The translations under genes and the position numbers were made by a program. A stretch of DNA of 64,000 nt. Source: Sclerurus mexicanus. Its lineage: Eukaryota > Chordata > Aves > Passeriformes > Furnariidae. The notes beneath the pieces were generated by a model. The model had not been told where the DNA came from, searched no databases, and saw nothing but the letters and a program-made list of their open reading frames with translations. Below, one piece after another: positions 49,054 through 59,900 of this stretch (position 1 is the stretch's first letter; each line of letters begins with the position of its first letter). The DNA lies in NCBI GenBank assembly GCA_013396755.1, contig VWZF01003853.1, forward strand, positions 651,147 through 715,146, written 5' to 3'.

Positions 49054-52000
49054 AAGACAAGCAAAAAGAAGTCTGCAGAGAAGTATTACCTTTGATTAAA
49101 GAAAGTAGTGTAACAGAAAAAACACAGAAGCTTCAGGGAACAAAAGAAAGCTGTGTACTTTTCAACAGCTATCCCAATGAGGTTATAGTAGCACCACCAT
49201 CCAATCATTGCTTTGTGGACTTGCTAGAATATGTCATCTCCATCTGTCATTGGAGATTAAAAGCCACACCCCACTTAGTGCACCAAATTTGATCACAAAA
49301 AATTCTGGGATCATGTGTGATGTCCAGCAAGCTTCACACCATGAAAACTGAGTGCCACTGCTCCGAGTCATTGACACTGGTTGCATTTTACAGCCTTCCT
49401 GCAATCATTTTATTCAGCCATGAATGTTCATCCCAGTGTTCAGGCAGCAGACAGTTCAATTTTCTGGATTTAATATCATTCTGTTTTGTGTGATACCAGT
49501 AGGTCCTTCCATGCCAAAGGTCATTATTTCAGCAGCCTCCCAACTAGTCTGGTAGTGTCAACTTCTGCAAAATGGGAATTAGTTTTGCTGTAGGACCCCA
49601 TGCTACCTTCATTCACCTACACAGGGGCGTGACTGATTTGGAGCTCTGGTGATGGGCCGGTTTGTTTTTCTCCTCAATCATGTTACAAGCGCTTCAGAAG
49701 AATTTGTTTGGATAGGACCTTCTCCCAGGTTCAAGGGGAGCTATCACCACTTTTTTGGTGAGGGATCCCTTTCTACTTATAAACATTGGAACCCTTTTCT
49801 TCAGTTGGCTCTCTGGAGGGACTCATCTGCGGAGAAGGGAAGCAGTGAAATAGTTTGATGAACGGCATCAACTTACATCGCCCAGGAGGATTCCATATGT
49901 TTTTAGCAGATGTTTAACACATTATGGCAACACAACTGGCTGTGTTGAAACAAATTGCAGGGTGACCATCTAACTGTTGTTAGAAGTGAAGTTTTCAACA
50001 CTTCCAACTCACCCCAGGCAGTTACTGCTGTTCTCTGTAGATACCTGTGAACTACAGACCATGTTTTTGTCAGAAAAATAGTGAAGAACTTTAATTGCCC
50101 AATAAAGTGCTATTTAATTGGAATATCTCAAGGCCAAATAAACCCTGAAGATACATTTATTAAGGTTTTGTTATCGTTGTTTGATTGTTTGCTTGGTTTT
50201 TATTAAGAAGGAAGGTGCTTGTAAAATCTCACAAAAATAAAAATAGCTTCAGGATTTCAGTGTCATCTGGAGTTTAGAAAGTGCATTTGAGTCTCCTCCC
50301 TTTGTGTTATAAGAGAAACGTAAATGCCAAGAAGAGTCAAAGCATTTGAGGATAGATGTTTGGATGAGTAAGACACTTGTCTGTGATCCAGGGTCTCCTA
50401 GCTCACGTCCTAGAGCTGCCACCCACCTCAAGTACTTCTTCAGCATTTATTCTTCTTGCCTCAATTCCGTCTTTGTAAATGGGGATAACTCTCCTCTGTA
50501 TTTGTCTCTCGTCATATTTCAACATGTAGGGGAAAGGAACTGAGGGGTTCCTGGTACAGTGGGGACCTCCATTTTGCTTGTCCTTCCTCAGTGACAATTA
50601 CTAAAAAGACTGTGGGAAATAAATTTAGTTTCCATACAGGGTTCAATAAGTACAGAAAAATCTCAGCTGCAAATTTCAGAGGAAATAAAAGTGTTGAGAA
50701 TTTTCTCAAAAGATGTACAATTGGAAATCTTGGGGTTTTGGCTTAATCTCCATTTCAGAAAACTTCAGGGGAGAAAAAAGAAGCAAACAGTGGACGGGTT
50801 ATTTTCTGGTTCTTTTTTCCTGTTTGGTTTTTTTTTTTTTTTTTGAGTAATATACAGCTTTACTTACTGTTAGCTCTGCAAAGGGCTGTCATCTTAAATA
50901 TGCTCATTTTGCTTTAAAAGTATCCTTTCAATACTGAATATTAAAATCATTACATAGAATTCTCTTAATTGAGATTTTTCTGGGGAGAGTCCAAGGGTAT
51001 GTTCAATCATTGCTGCTGCAGTTTGGGTTTAGGCACTGCTGCCAGTTCCTTTGTGTAATCTTGAGACTTCAAAGACAAGGAAAGAGGGAGGTGGGCAGGA
51101 AAGCATTTAGGAAAATTATACCTACCTATTTGAGTATCTCAGTGAGCATAAACTGTTGTCATGGGTTGGATAATCTTAAGAAAAGCATGTCTCTTGCCCT
51201 GGAAGCTTGCTTCCCATCTTGTGGTCTGTGGGTCTGAAAGACATGAGAAGGTAATATATGCAATGATGACAAAACATGCTTTTTTCACTTCTGAAAACCA
51301 TACATATATGTTACCATGTAATCAAGTGAATATGAAAACAAAACTGGAAAAAATAAATCTGTAAATGAATATTCAAAATTCTGCTTAGTTCTTTATTTCA
51401 AAAAACAAAAACAAAAAGCATGGCAAAGCTGCATGAAGGAGGGCCTATATTTTTTTTTCTCCAAAATGTTAGCTGTTTGGATGGAAATGATTGGGAAATG
51501 CTGATATTGACAAAGAAACCAACTCATAAACAATTTAGCTTCAGTTTTCCCAGCTGAGCCTGGGAAAGCAAAACCGGGTTGAAAAATACACTGGCAAGGT
51601 TTTAATTATGATTTTAATAATGAAGCTTGAATAAACCTCTCGCTACCAGGATATCAACTGCCCCCTCATGCTGTTTTCCCAGGCCTGATGGAGGGGCCCT
51701 GGGAAAGCAGTCTGATAGCAGATGAGAGAGCATACTGATCAGTGTAACTTCAGTCAGCACTACAAGTGCCTGACATTTCAGAAAAATAAGATCTTTTACT
51801 TTGCTGTCTTTATCTGAGAGCAGGTGATCAGGTTCAGACCTGGTTTGTCATCTTAAGCTCTTTGTGGCTGAGACCTTGTTTGTTTTGCACTCTCAGAAGT
51901 GCCATTCGGTCTCATGGCAGAGTTAATAAACATGTGATTTCTACTGAGCACAGATTGCTCCTGGAATGTGCTATGGTTATCTGGAAATAGACTGGTACTC

Positions 52001-54779
52001 AGGTTCCAGCATGCAGATGCCAGAGAGTTTCCTTCTGCCCATCTGCCTAGGCAATGAGCTGGCCTGCATATCAGTCCAACTCTTGGAATCACAGTCAGGC
52101 TGTATCGGGGTTGGATTCCTGCTTCACCCACCTTCACAGCAAATTGAAAAAGGTGTTAGTAGAAATACAGAAAAAGAATAATAGGAAAAGAAAGGGAGCA
52201 GCCTGAAGGCAAAGGAAGTGTGAGGAAAGGTGGGGAGTCCAGGGAAGGAAGCAACAAGGAAACCGTGAAGTTGAGAATTAAGATGTGGAGCACAGACAAG
52301 AAAGGGTTTGTAAGTAAGGGTTAATTCTGTCGAGTAAATTTCAATTCTCTCAAAGTCCATATAGTTACACCTGTGAGGAACCTGCCCTGAATCATTCATG
52401 GCTTCTCAACATTGAAGTTTCTGCTTCTGAAAACTCAAGCCTATCAGAAGTCTAACAGAAAGGCTTTTCATATTGTGATACACATGATGCAATATTCAAG
52501 AGACAGACCCTCCAGAAGCAGGAGGGCTGCAGCTCTAGGCACTTGTGAAACAGGAGAAAGTGGCTTTAGTGTTTTGGGTCAAACCATAGAACTCCTTCCT
52601 TGCTCTGATTTCAATTCAGTAATGTATTAATCAGAAAAAAGGTAAAACAGTCATCTCATATTTATCTTTCATAAAATTGGCTTTTTCCAAGCTTGCTGTT
52701 ATGCCTTAAGTTCACAGAGGATACACTATATCCTTTACACATAAGAAAGAATGTAAACCCCAGTTTTAAATGCAAAACTCCATTCAGTGCTTGCGGGGAT
52801 TCACAAAGCAATTCCTTCATGATAGTGAAAGCACTATAAACTCGGGAAGCTAATTTTCAATAGTGGCCCCTTAAATTGCACAGTTGAGCATGTAAGAGCA
52901 CTATTGTGCCTATGAGAGCATGTGGAAGATTTGAAAGCTGGGGTCACATATAGTTGACTTTTGTTCATTTACAAAACAGTTTCATAGAATCAGGATGGAA
53001 AACAGAAAACACATACAAGTCTTTGGATACATCACCCTGCACTTTTTTTTCCAAAATATCAGAATAATGATGTCACTGGAGGGGGTGGGGGGCAGTTATT
53101 GGAGAAAAGCCAAGGTTATCCCTGATGAGGAAGGGATCTTGTCTATAGAATCTGGAGCTGCTTAAATCTGTGGTGTTTTGGGGAGGACTAAGTCCAATCA
53201 GTTTCCTAGAAACCCTCTGCATGAGATCTGTGCATAAGGTCCCAAAACAAGGGTAGTAGTTGGGCAGATAGACAGATATACATACATTTCATGGTTTATT
53301 CACTGGTACACAGCAATATTGCCTGGCATGTGGGGTCCTGCAACAGTCCTTGACAGTGCAGCAGTGCATGTGTGAGATTGTTATGGAGGTTGCAGGGGGA
53401 GGACCAATAGAGCCTGGTTCAACAGTTCTGTAGTGCACAAATGTAATCTCTGCCTGAAAGAGCCATGATCTGCTGCTTAAGGGGTATGACAAGCCAGCCT
53501 CCTGGAAAATAGCACTCTGAGTCCTTTGCAAAGGAATCAAATGAGGAACAAGGCTATTACCTCGTGTCAAACTGTGTCTAATAAAGAAATGGAAATCCCC
53601 TACTCTGCCACAAAGACCAAGGAGAGCTAGGATCATGCTGTGCGACACAAATAAATGAATAGTGAAACAGAAATGGAAAAACATGGGTCCAAACATTACA
53701 AGAAAATATCAGACCCTGAAACAATTGCCTGTCTCAAACAATAGACTACAACAAAATATACATTACAAATACAGTCTGGTTGTATAATCTAGTTTTGCTA
53801 TTTCACAGAAATAGATTTGGGACCATAACTTTTAAATTCCATGTGTATCACCCTATTTTTATATCACATTAGGCAAAAAAAGAAAGCCAACGCCAACAAA
53901 TATCTGCACCTGGGGAGCCTTGTAACTGTTCATTTCCAAATACATGAGACATTAGCAGAGATATTTCTAAAGAGATGCTGGCACATCTATTTTTCCTTTG
54001 CGCTGCACTGTTACGCATTCCTGTTGTCTCTTGTTCTTCTACTAAGCTTTAAGAGTCCAGACCTGCACCCCACATCTTGCAAAGTATCATGAAATAAACA
54101 GGACTTCTTATGAGTACAAGGACATGTCTGCATACTTGCAGAATGTGGCCCTTGCAGGATTGTTCTCTCGTTTGTTATATTAGAGTGCAACATCCAATTT
54201 ACTGATGCCCTTGCTCCTGAGCTGATTGTTACTGAGAGTAACACGTTACTTCTGCACACCTTTTACTCTCTCAATTTCTTTCGCTCCAACTCAGCAAGGG
54301 CTTTTGTGAGTATCAGGACCAGTGCTACGGAGTTTCCCTAGGGATTAGCAGAATTGAACCCCACTGTAGATTTCCTGGTCGGATGCTGTTGGACTTGAGA
54401 TACAGTTGCCCTATGTGCAAAAGCAGTAAAAGAGATGACATCTCCTACAAAGTTACCTATTTTTCTGAAATTCGTAGCTGTCAAGTGCTATTGAAATTGT
54501 TTCACTGACTCAGAAGTCACAGACACGCACAGAGCACAACTGTACTTCCTTACGAAACCACGCTTAGGAGTGTTGGCTTTTCCCATGTTGCAAACATGGG
54601 CTCTTCGTTGAGTTTGGTAAGTCTTTCCAGTCCCGCAGTGTCATCCTTTGAAGTTTCTCTGGCACATCGTCGAAGGCATTTTGGCAGCTCTCACTGAGGT
54701 ACCAGTCAACGAGAGACTTCCCTCGCACCTCCCTGGTCTCTTTCTTTTGCACCCCAGGGTTCCCCCCGGTGCATCAGAA
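49054..54779. other. Unique AT-rich noncoding DNA
   Basis: No gene is recognised. A T run of 17 lies at 50828-50844. A segment at 52982-53002 (TCATAGAATCAGGATGGAAA) faintly resembles a CR1 3' tail but is too short to call. The last 250 bases gain CpGs toward the island. There a minus-strand frame of 62 codons (54564-54752) contains SLVDWYLSESCQNAFDDVPE and looks protein-like, but it has no match known to me and no ATG start. Confidence 0.45.
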
Positions 54780-55570
54780 GCCCATTGGGCGTTACCAGGG
54801 CCACCCTGCAGCTCTCCTTTCTCCGGTGCCTCCTGAGAGCTCGACAGGCTGAGGATCCATCTCCGGCAGAGGATCCCAGCCGAGCTGGCCCTGGGCCGCA
54901 CTTCCCGGGCTGCCGCTCCCGGACCCCAGAGCGGCGGAGCCGCCGGCGAGGCACGGTACGAGAGGGACGGGTTACCCCAGGCTGCCCTTGGCGGCTCCAG
55001 CCGAGGGCACCCGGGAAGTTTTCTGGAATCGGAGGAGGCAGTCGTGGGGGGTAAGGCGGCGAGGCGGAGANTCCGCGGCCAGCGGTGCCGGTGCGGCTTG
55101 GAACCCACGGCCCTGCCGCTGCCCCGGGACGCTCGGGGTGCCGGCCGGGGCACCCACGGGGGGCGGGTCTCGCCTCCCGCCGCCGCCGAGTTGTTTCCCC
55201 GGGGGACGGAGGGATGTGCGGGAGCGCAGTGACTCCCCGGGGTGCTGGGTGTGTAAGTTTCCGGGGCTGAGATGCCAGCCAGCCCACCAGTGCGGGAGAT
55301 CGGGGAGGACGCCCCCGCTGCCCGAGCCAGCTGAACTCGCCCCGCTGGTAACAACTCTCCAGGGTCGGGCCCCGGGAGCGTCTCCGGGAGCCTCAGAGCC
55401 TACCCTCGATACTTCTGTATTCTTTTGCCCCCGCCCCAGCCCCCACTGCTCCGGGATCCCTCTTCCCGTAAGGGCAAGCCGAGGAGCCGCTGGCGCTCGG
55501 AGGTTGTGCCCGGAGTGCTCTGTCCTGTGTCTGTCGCGTGTTGGGGTGTGCTGCCACCCTTGAAGTTCGG
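54780..55570. promoter_or_regulatory. CpG island 1, probable promoter / first-exon region
   Basis: The sequence changes abruptly from CpG-poor to GC- and CpG-dense over about 800 bp, the normal mark of a vertebrate promoter. GC-rich motifs abound, for example CCGCCCC-like runs. Open frames on both strands (237 codons minus, 191 plus) span the block but contain the ambiguous base and read as low-complexity Pro/Arg/Gly/Ala, so they are composition artefacts. Plus-strand donor-like sites occur at 55051 (GGGG-GTAAGG) and at 55253 (TGT-GTAAGT). The latter follows a short open frame from an ATG at 55214. I cannot decide which strand is transcribed, nor which gene it belongs to. Confidence 0.75.
55071..55071. 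other. Ambiguous base (N)
   Basis: This is the single undetermined base in the window, inside the CpG island. GC-rich DNA is prone to such calls. It may also hide a small indel, so frames crossing it are unreliable. Confidence 0.99.
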
Positions 55571-56699
55571 ATGAGGAAGGTGGGAGAGTTAACCGTGTTT
55601 CTGACTTCAGCCCAGGCCAGTAGGAATTTTTATTTCACACTTTGCTGATCTGCAATCCCACCACCCTGGGTCAGTGCCCGCTAATAGAGATTTATAGCTG
55701 TAGCAACATGTTAGTGAGGTACCACATGCGGGTTTTGTAAGCTGAACAACTGGGCACTTAAAGTTTTATCATAACTTTTGTATTTAAATATTACAGTGAG
55801 TGGGTAAATAGCATTTTCAAATGTGCTGTACTTGGGTGACTCTCTGAGAAGTCTCATTGATAATAATAATTTCTTTTGTTTTCTCTAGTACTTCTCTAAG
55901 CAATTAGTAAGCTCGGCCTAACTACTGCTTGTATTTCTCTAAGAAAAATGAAACACAATTAATAGACTCTAGGCACATAATTCACAGGATAGCCAGTAGC
56001 TACCAAAGCTGCTTAGGCAGAAGTGTGCTGGAGATGGTTGTGTGCCTGGCTGGGTATATGCCAATTGTGAACACAGGCTCACCCTGAATTTTTGCTAGTG
56101 GGTAAAAAGTGTGTGGAAATTTTAAAGAGTTGTCTTAATTCAACAGTATATATCCAAGTGTTTGATGGATTCTACAAGTAAAATACTTATTTTGGTATCC
56201 AGTACTTTTGTAAGGATCAGTAACTGTTCTGTCACAAAAGTATACAAACTGAGAGCAAATGATAGGGATGTCATTTGAAGAAGTAGGTGCATTCTTTATA
56301 TTTTTCAAAATTTCTGGAGAATCTTCCAAATTCGAATGTGTAGCATAATGTACAGATAGGCTTCTTTATCATCTGCTTTCACTGAAGTATTTGTATTATA
56401 TGTTAAAATGATTGTTTGACCCTCTTTGGAAGGCAGTTAATGTTTCTGTATTTGTTGTGGCCGAGGTACAGCTTTTGTTGGCTCAAGCTAAAATACCATG
56501 TGATACAGTTGCCACGAATTTAAGCCTAGCGGGGTGAGAAGGGAAGAGTTTTGACTTCTCGGAGATGCTGCAAACTACCAGCAAAATCCAGATAAAATTT
56601 CTACCCTTCCTACAAGGTACTACAAATTGCTCAGCTACCCGCGTTATGTATTTAACCCCGTGAGATATGCAGGTGAATGGGTAGTTTACTCCCTGTGAA
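55571..56699. other. AT-rich spacer between the two CpG-dense blocks
   Basis: There is an abrupt return to AT-rich, CpG-poor sequence for about 1.1 kb with no gene or repeat seen. A TATTTAA element lies near 56648, about 60 bp before the ATG at 56708. Confidence 0.5.
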
Positions 56700-56975
56700 A
56701 GGGACCCATGGAGGCGGACTGTCCGTCCGCTGCCCGGAGGGTAATTGGGAGCGCCGCGGGAAGCCGGGGAGATCGCGGCCCCCGGCTTCCCGAGCCGGGG
56801 CCAGGTATGGGGCCAGCACCAAGGGGCCGGCTCGGGTGGGTGTTGCTGGCAGCTTCCACGAGAGGGCTTTCTCGCTGTGCGGTGTCAGCGCGACCCTTCG
56901 GCGCCTCCGCTCGCTCCTCGGTACCGAGGAGAATAAAGAATGAGCTTGGGGGTGACTTGCGCTCCCGGGGTATTT
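56700..56975. promoter_or_regulatory. CpG island 2, possible first exon
   Basis: This is a second CpG-dense block of about 275 bp. On the plus strand an ATG at 56708 in the context GACCCATGG (good initiation context: A at -3 is absent, C present, G at +4 present) opens a frame to 57028. A CCAG-GTATGG donor-like site near 56803 would cut it after about 32 codons, beginning MEADCPSAARRVIGS. I do not recognise the peptide, and both strands are open, which is common in GC-rich DNA. It may be an alternative promoter of the same gene as island 1, or part of one promoter split by AT-rich sequence. Confidence 0.55.
56757..56800 (+). other. GC hairpin with two mutually exclusive pairings
   Basis: CGGGAAGCCGGGG (56757-56769) is the exact inverse complement of CCCCGGCTTCCCG (56780-56792), with a 10-base loop. 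The CCCCGGC at the start of the second arm can instead pair with GCCGGGG at 56794-56800. The first fold is stronger (13 pairs against 7). It lies inside the second CpG block, 50 bases after the ATG at 56708. Confidence 0.8.
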
Positions 56976-59900
56976 CAGATTTCCTTTGTAAATTACGGGG
57001 AAATCCCTTTATTACCCCTGAAGCGTAAGGATAAGACATCCTGGGAAGAACACCAGTCTTCTATTTCCAGGCTCCCTTAAAACTTAGAACGGATCCCAAC
57101 AACTTAATTTCCCCACAGCTGAAACCGAGAAGAGGCTGAGTGTGTTTTTCACAAAAGGGGGGGGAGGGGGGTGTCAGAGTGTTTGCATCCTCGTCTCAAA
57201 TGATGGCAACGAATGTCTCTATCCTGGCATGATCTCATTTTTGGCTGCTTTAACATGTATTATACTTTTCAGGGTGGGGCTGGACGAAAGGGAAACAGAA
57301 ATCATTGTGTGAGTATGAAAATGCTGAGCTATCCTTAAGTCCTTTGCCAAGTTGTCTGTGTGTTGTTTAGTTCAAATAATTTCACACACACAGCATTGCA
57401 GGTCTGTTTTAAAAGGCAGAAACCGTATCTGCAACCAGTAATAATATTGCAGTTCATAAAACATGAGAAACATCTGTTACTGTGACTTCAATTTGTTTCT
57501 CTCTCCTTGGAATAACGAAGTTGACAGCTAATTCAGGTTTAATGTCCTGTGGTAAACCTTCGGTCGTGTGTCCGATGGCTAATTGTGACTCACAGAATCA
57601 ATAATCCCAACTCCTCCTTTGGTGCTGTGACTCCATGGGGGACTGGGAAGTGCTTCAAACCAGCTCACTGCGTGAAGCTAGTCCCCAACAGCAGATGATG
57701 GGGGACAAATTTGGATTTCTGCAAAACTAGGTCTATCATGTGCCCTTCCCACTTTCAGTGTGGCAGAGCTAGCTGGGATCCCAGTATCAGGGCTGAGCAA
57801 GTGAAGGGAGAGGGTCTGCACTGCTCTAGGGGTATTATTTTCCCTCCGAGCACCTTTTGTCTTGCCTAATCTATCCCAAATTGAATACTATAGGCAGTTG
57901 AAGCAGAGCCATCTCGTACTTTGATGTGTGTTTATTGGTTTTACCGTCTCATCACCTTGTATTTTTTTTTCTTTTTCTTTGTAAGTTGGGTTGCTCTTCT
58001 CACCCCACCTCTCCAAATAAAAAAGAATTAGAGCAGAGGCAAAATGTGAATTAAGTGACTGTATTATTGTGAATGGGTTTTCTTGCTCTGCCCCTGCCTT
58101 CCTTGCTGCCTTCTGAAAGATCTCTTCATAATTAAAATATTATGACTGTCCTTATGGTAGCCCTTCACTTGTGGCAAGGATCCTAATTTGATGTCAATGA
58201 AAAAATACTAGTTTCTGGCATAAGGGCAGATGACATTTCATCAGCTAGTGCATGCCCTTTTTTTTTTTTTAAACCACAGTGCTAAGACCATATGGACAGA
58301 TAATGAGTTTAAGCTGATAAACAGCTTACAGATTTGCCCAACTAAAGGACTTTCTTCCTAGAAAACACATTTTCCTTTAAAATAAATAATGAAGTTCCTG
58401 TGTTTTTATTTAATTATCTTGAGTCCTGTCTGTTCTCACCAGGCTGCAGGAAAACAGGCACAACTGCTCTGGGGACAAAAGCTACTGGATTTATGGGGCT
58501 GTAGGTCTTAGAGGAGGAAGGACTTGGAAAAAAAAAGTTCAGATGCTATGAAATTGAAGCCTAAGGCATCTAAATAAGCAGATGGTGGTCCAAGTTGTAT
58601 TTAGAGAGTTTTGTGAGGTTCTTGACATCTTGAAGATGAGTCATTGCATGAGGTGGTAGTAGGTCCGAGGTCTGTTTGGGAGTTATAATTAAAACAGATG
58701 GATATCTATACTCCTTGCTAATTCTGTGAGGCTTCTGAAGGAGTTCTTGTCTGGGAATACTGTTGCAAGACAATCCCTACTTTTGCTTTTTCAAGACTCT
58801 GTGACTAATTTCAGTATGATTTGTTTGTTTGTTTAATTTAAAGTGACTTATCAATAAAATGTGAGGGAAAGATTTTTGATCCATTTTTCTTAGTTTTTGA
58901 CAAGGAAAAAAAATCCCACAAGTAGCACCATGAGAGTTGGAAAGTAACTTGTTTTGGGAAGTGGTGATCTTTTGGTTTTCACTTTAAAATAGTGACTCAA
59001 AACAAAGTAGTGTATTTGCATGAGAGGACAAAGCCTGTGTATTTCTCCCCCAAAATGCATAGAAATTAGCTGTTTGGGATCTGAAAGTGCTCATTCCATT
59101 TTAAGCTATTTCTTATGAGTTCTCTTAATTTTTTTTTCTTGGAAACAATTATTAATCTTATTTTGAAGTAGCAAATGAAGAAAGAAAATGGTTGTGCAGA
59201 AAAATCAGTACAGGCAACTCTGTTCTTTCTCATGCTGCTTATTCCTTCTAAAACTTGAATGTTTTGTGTTGTCTCTTCCTCTTACACTGTCCACTTCTTA
59301 GCCCAGGGAAGATTACTGGACCTTAATTGTATTTAATGTGAGGATATATTCCAGATGGCTACAGCTTAGTTTTCTGATGGCTGCTGCTGTTTCATTTGTA
59401 ACTGATATGACAGCAGAGTTGCATTTGGTCCTACCTTTGCTCATGACTGTACAGTTCAGCATTTCTCTTGTGTCCACTCTGTGTGACATTCTTGTGTCAC
59501 ACCAACATTTCTTATTTTCTTTTCACTGTTCTTTCAGTCTTGAGTTTTCAAACTGGTGAATGAGTTATCCTATCCCACAGCTGCAAAGGATTTGGGTGAA
59601 TTCAGTGCCCACCAAACAGTTGATGGGGTTTCCCCCCCGCCCCCCCCCCCAAACCCTCTTGTCTTGGAGAATTTAGCAGCTGTTTTGCTGTTTATAATTT
59701 CTGCATTGGTAAAGATCTGCCTTGGGCTAATTTAGTATAAATTGTCTGAGACTGAAAGAAGTGGCTATAGGATGGCAGTGCATTGATCTTTTTCTGTTAA
59801 CCACACCATCTGCTAAACCAGTTTGTCAGCATGTTTTTATTTATTGTTGCAGAGATAAGTTTTAAAGAAAAAGAGCTATGATAAAGATGTTTTACTCTTA

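Noticed and set aside
52982..53002. Short match to a CR1 3' tail (TCATAGAATCAGGATGGAAA)
   Set aside because: Only about 20 bases resemble the tail, and the following sequence does not continue as CR1.
54641..55354. 237-codon minus-strand frame across the CpG island
   Set aside because: It crosses the ambiguous base and is dominated by Pro, Arg, Gly and Ala. Long frames on all strands are expected in stop-poor GC-rich DNA.
54988..55563. 191-codon plus-strand frame in the CpG island
   Set aside because: The same GC artefact. It also spans the N and overlaps several other frames.
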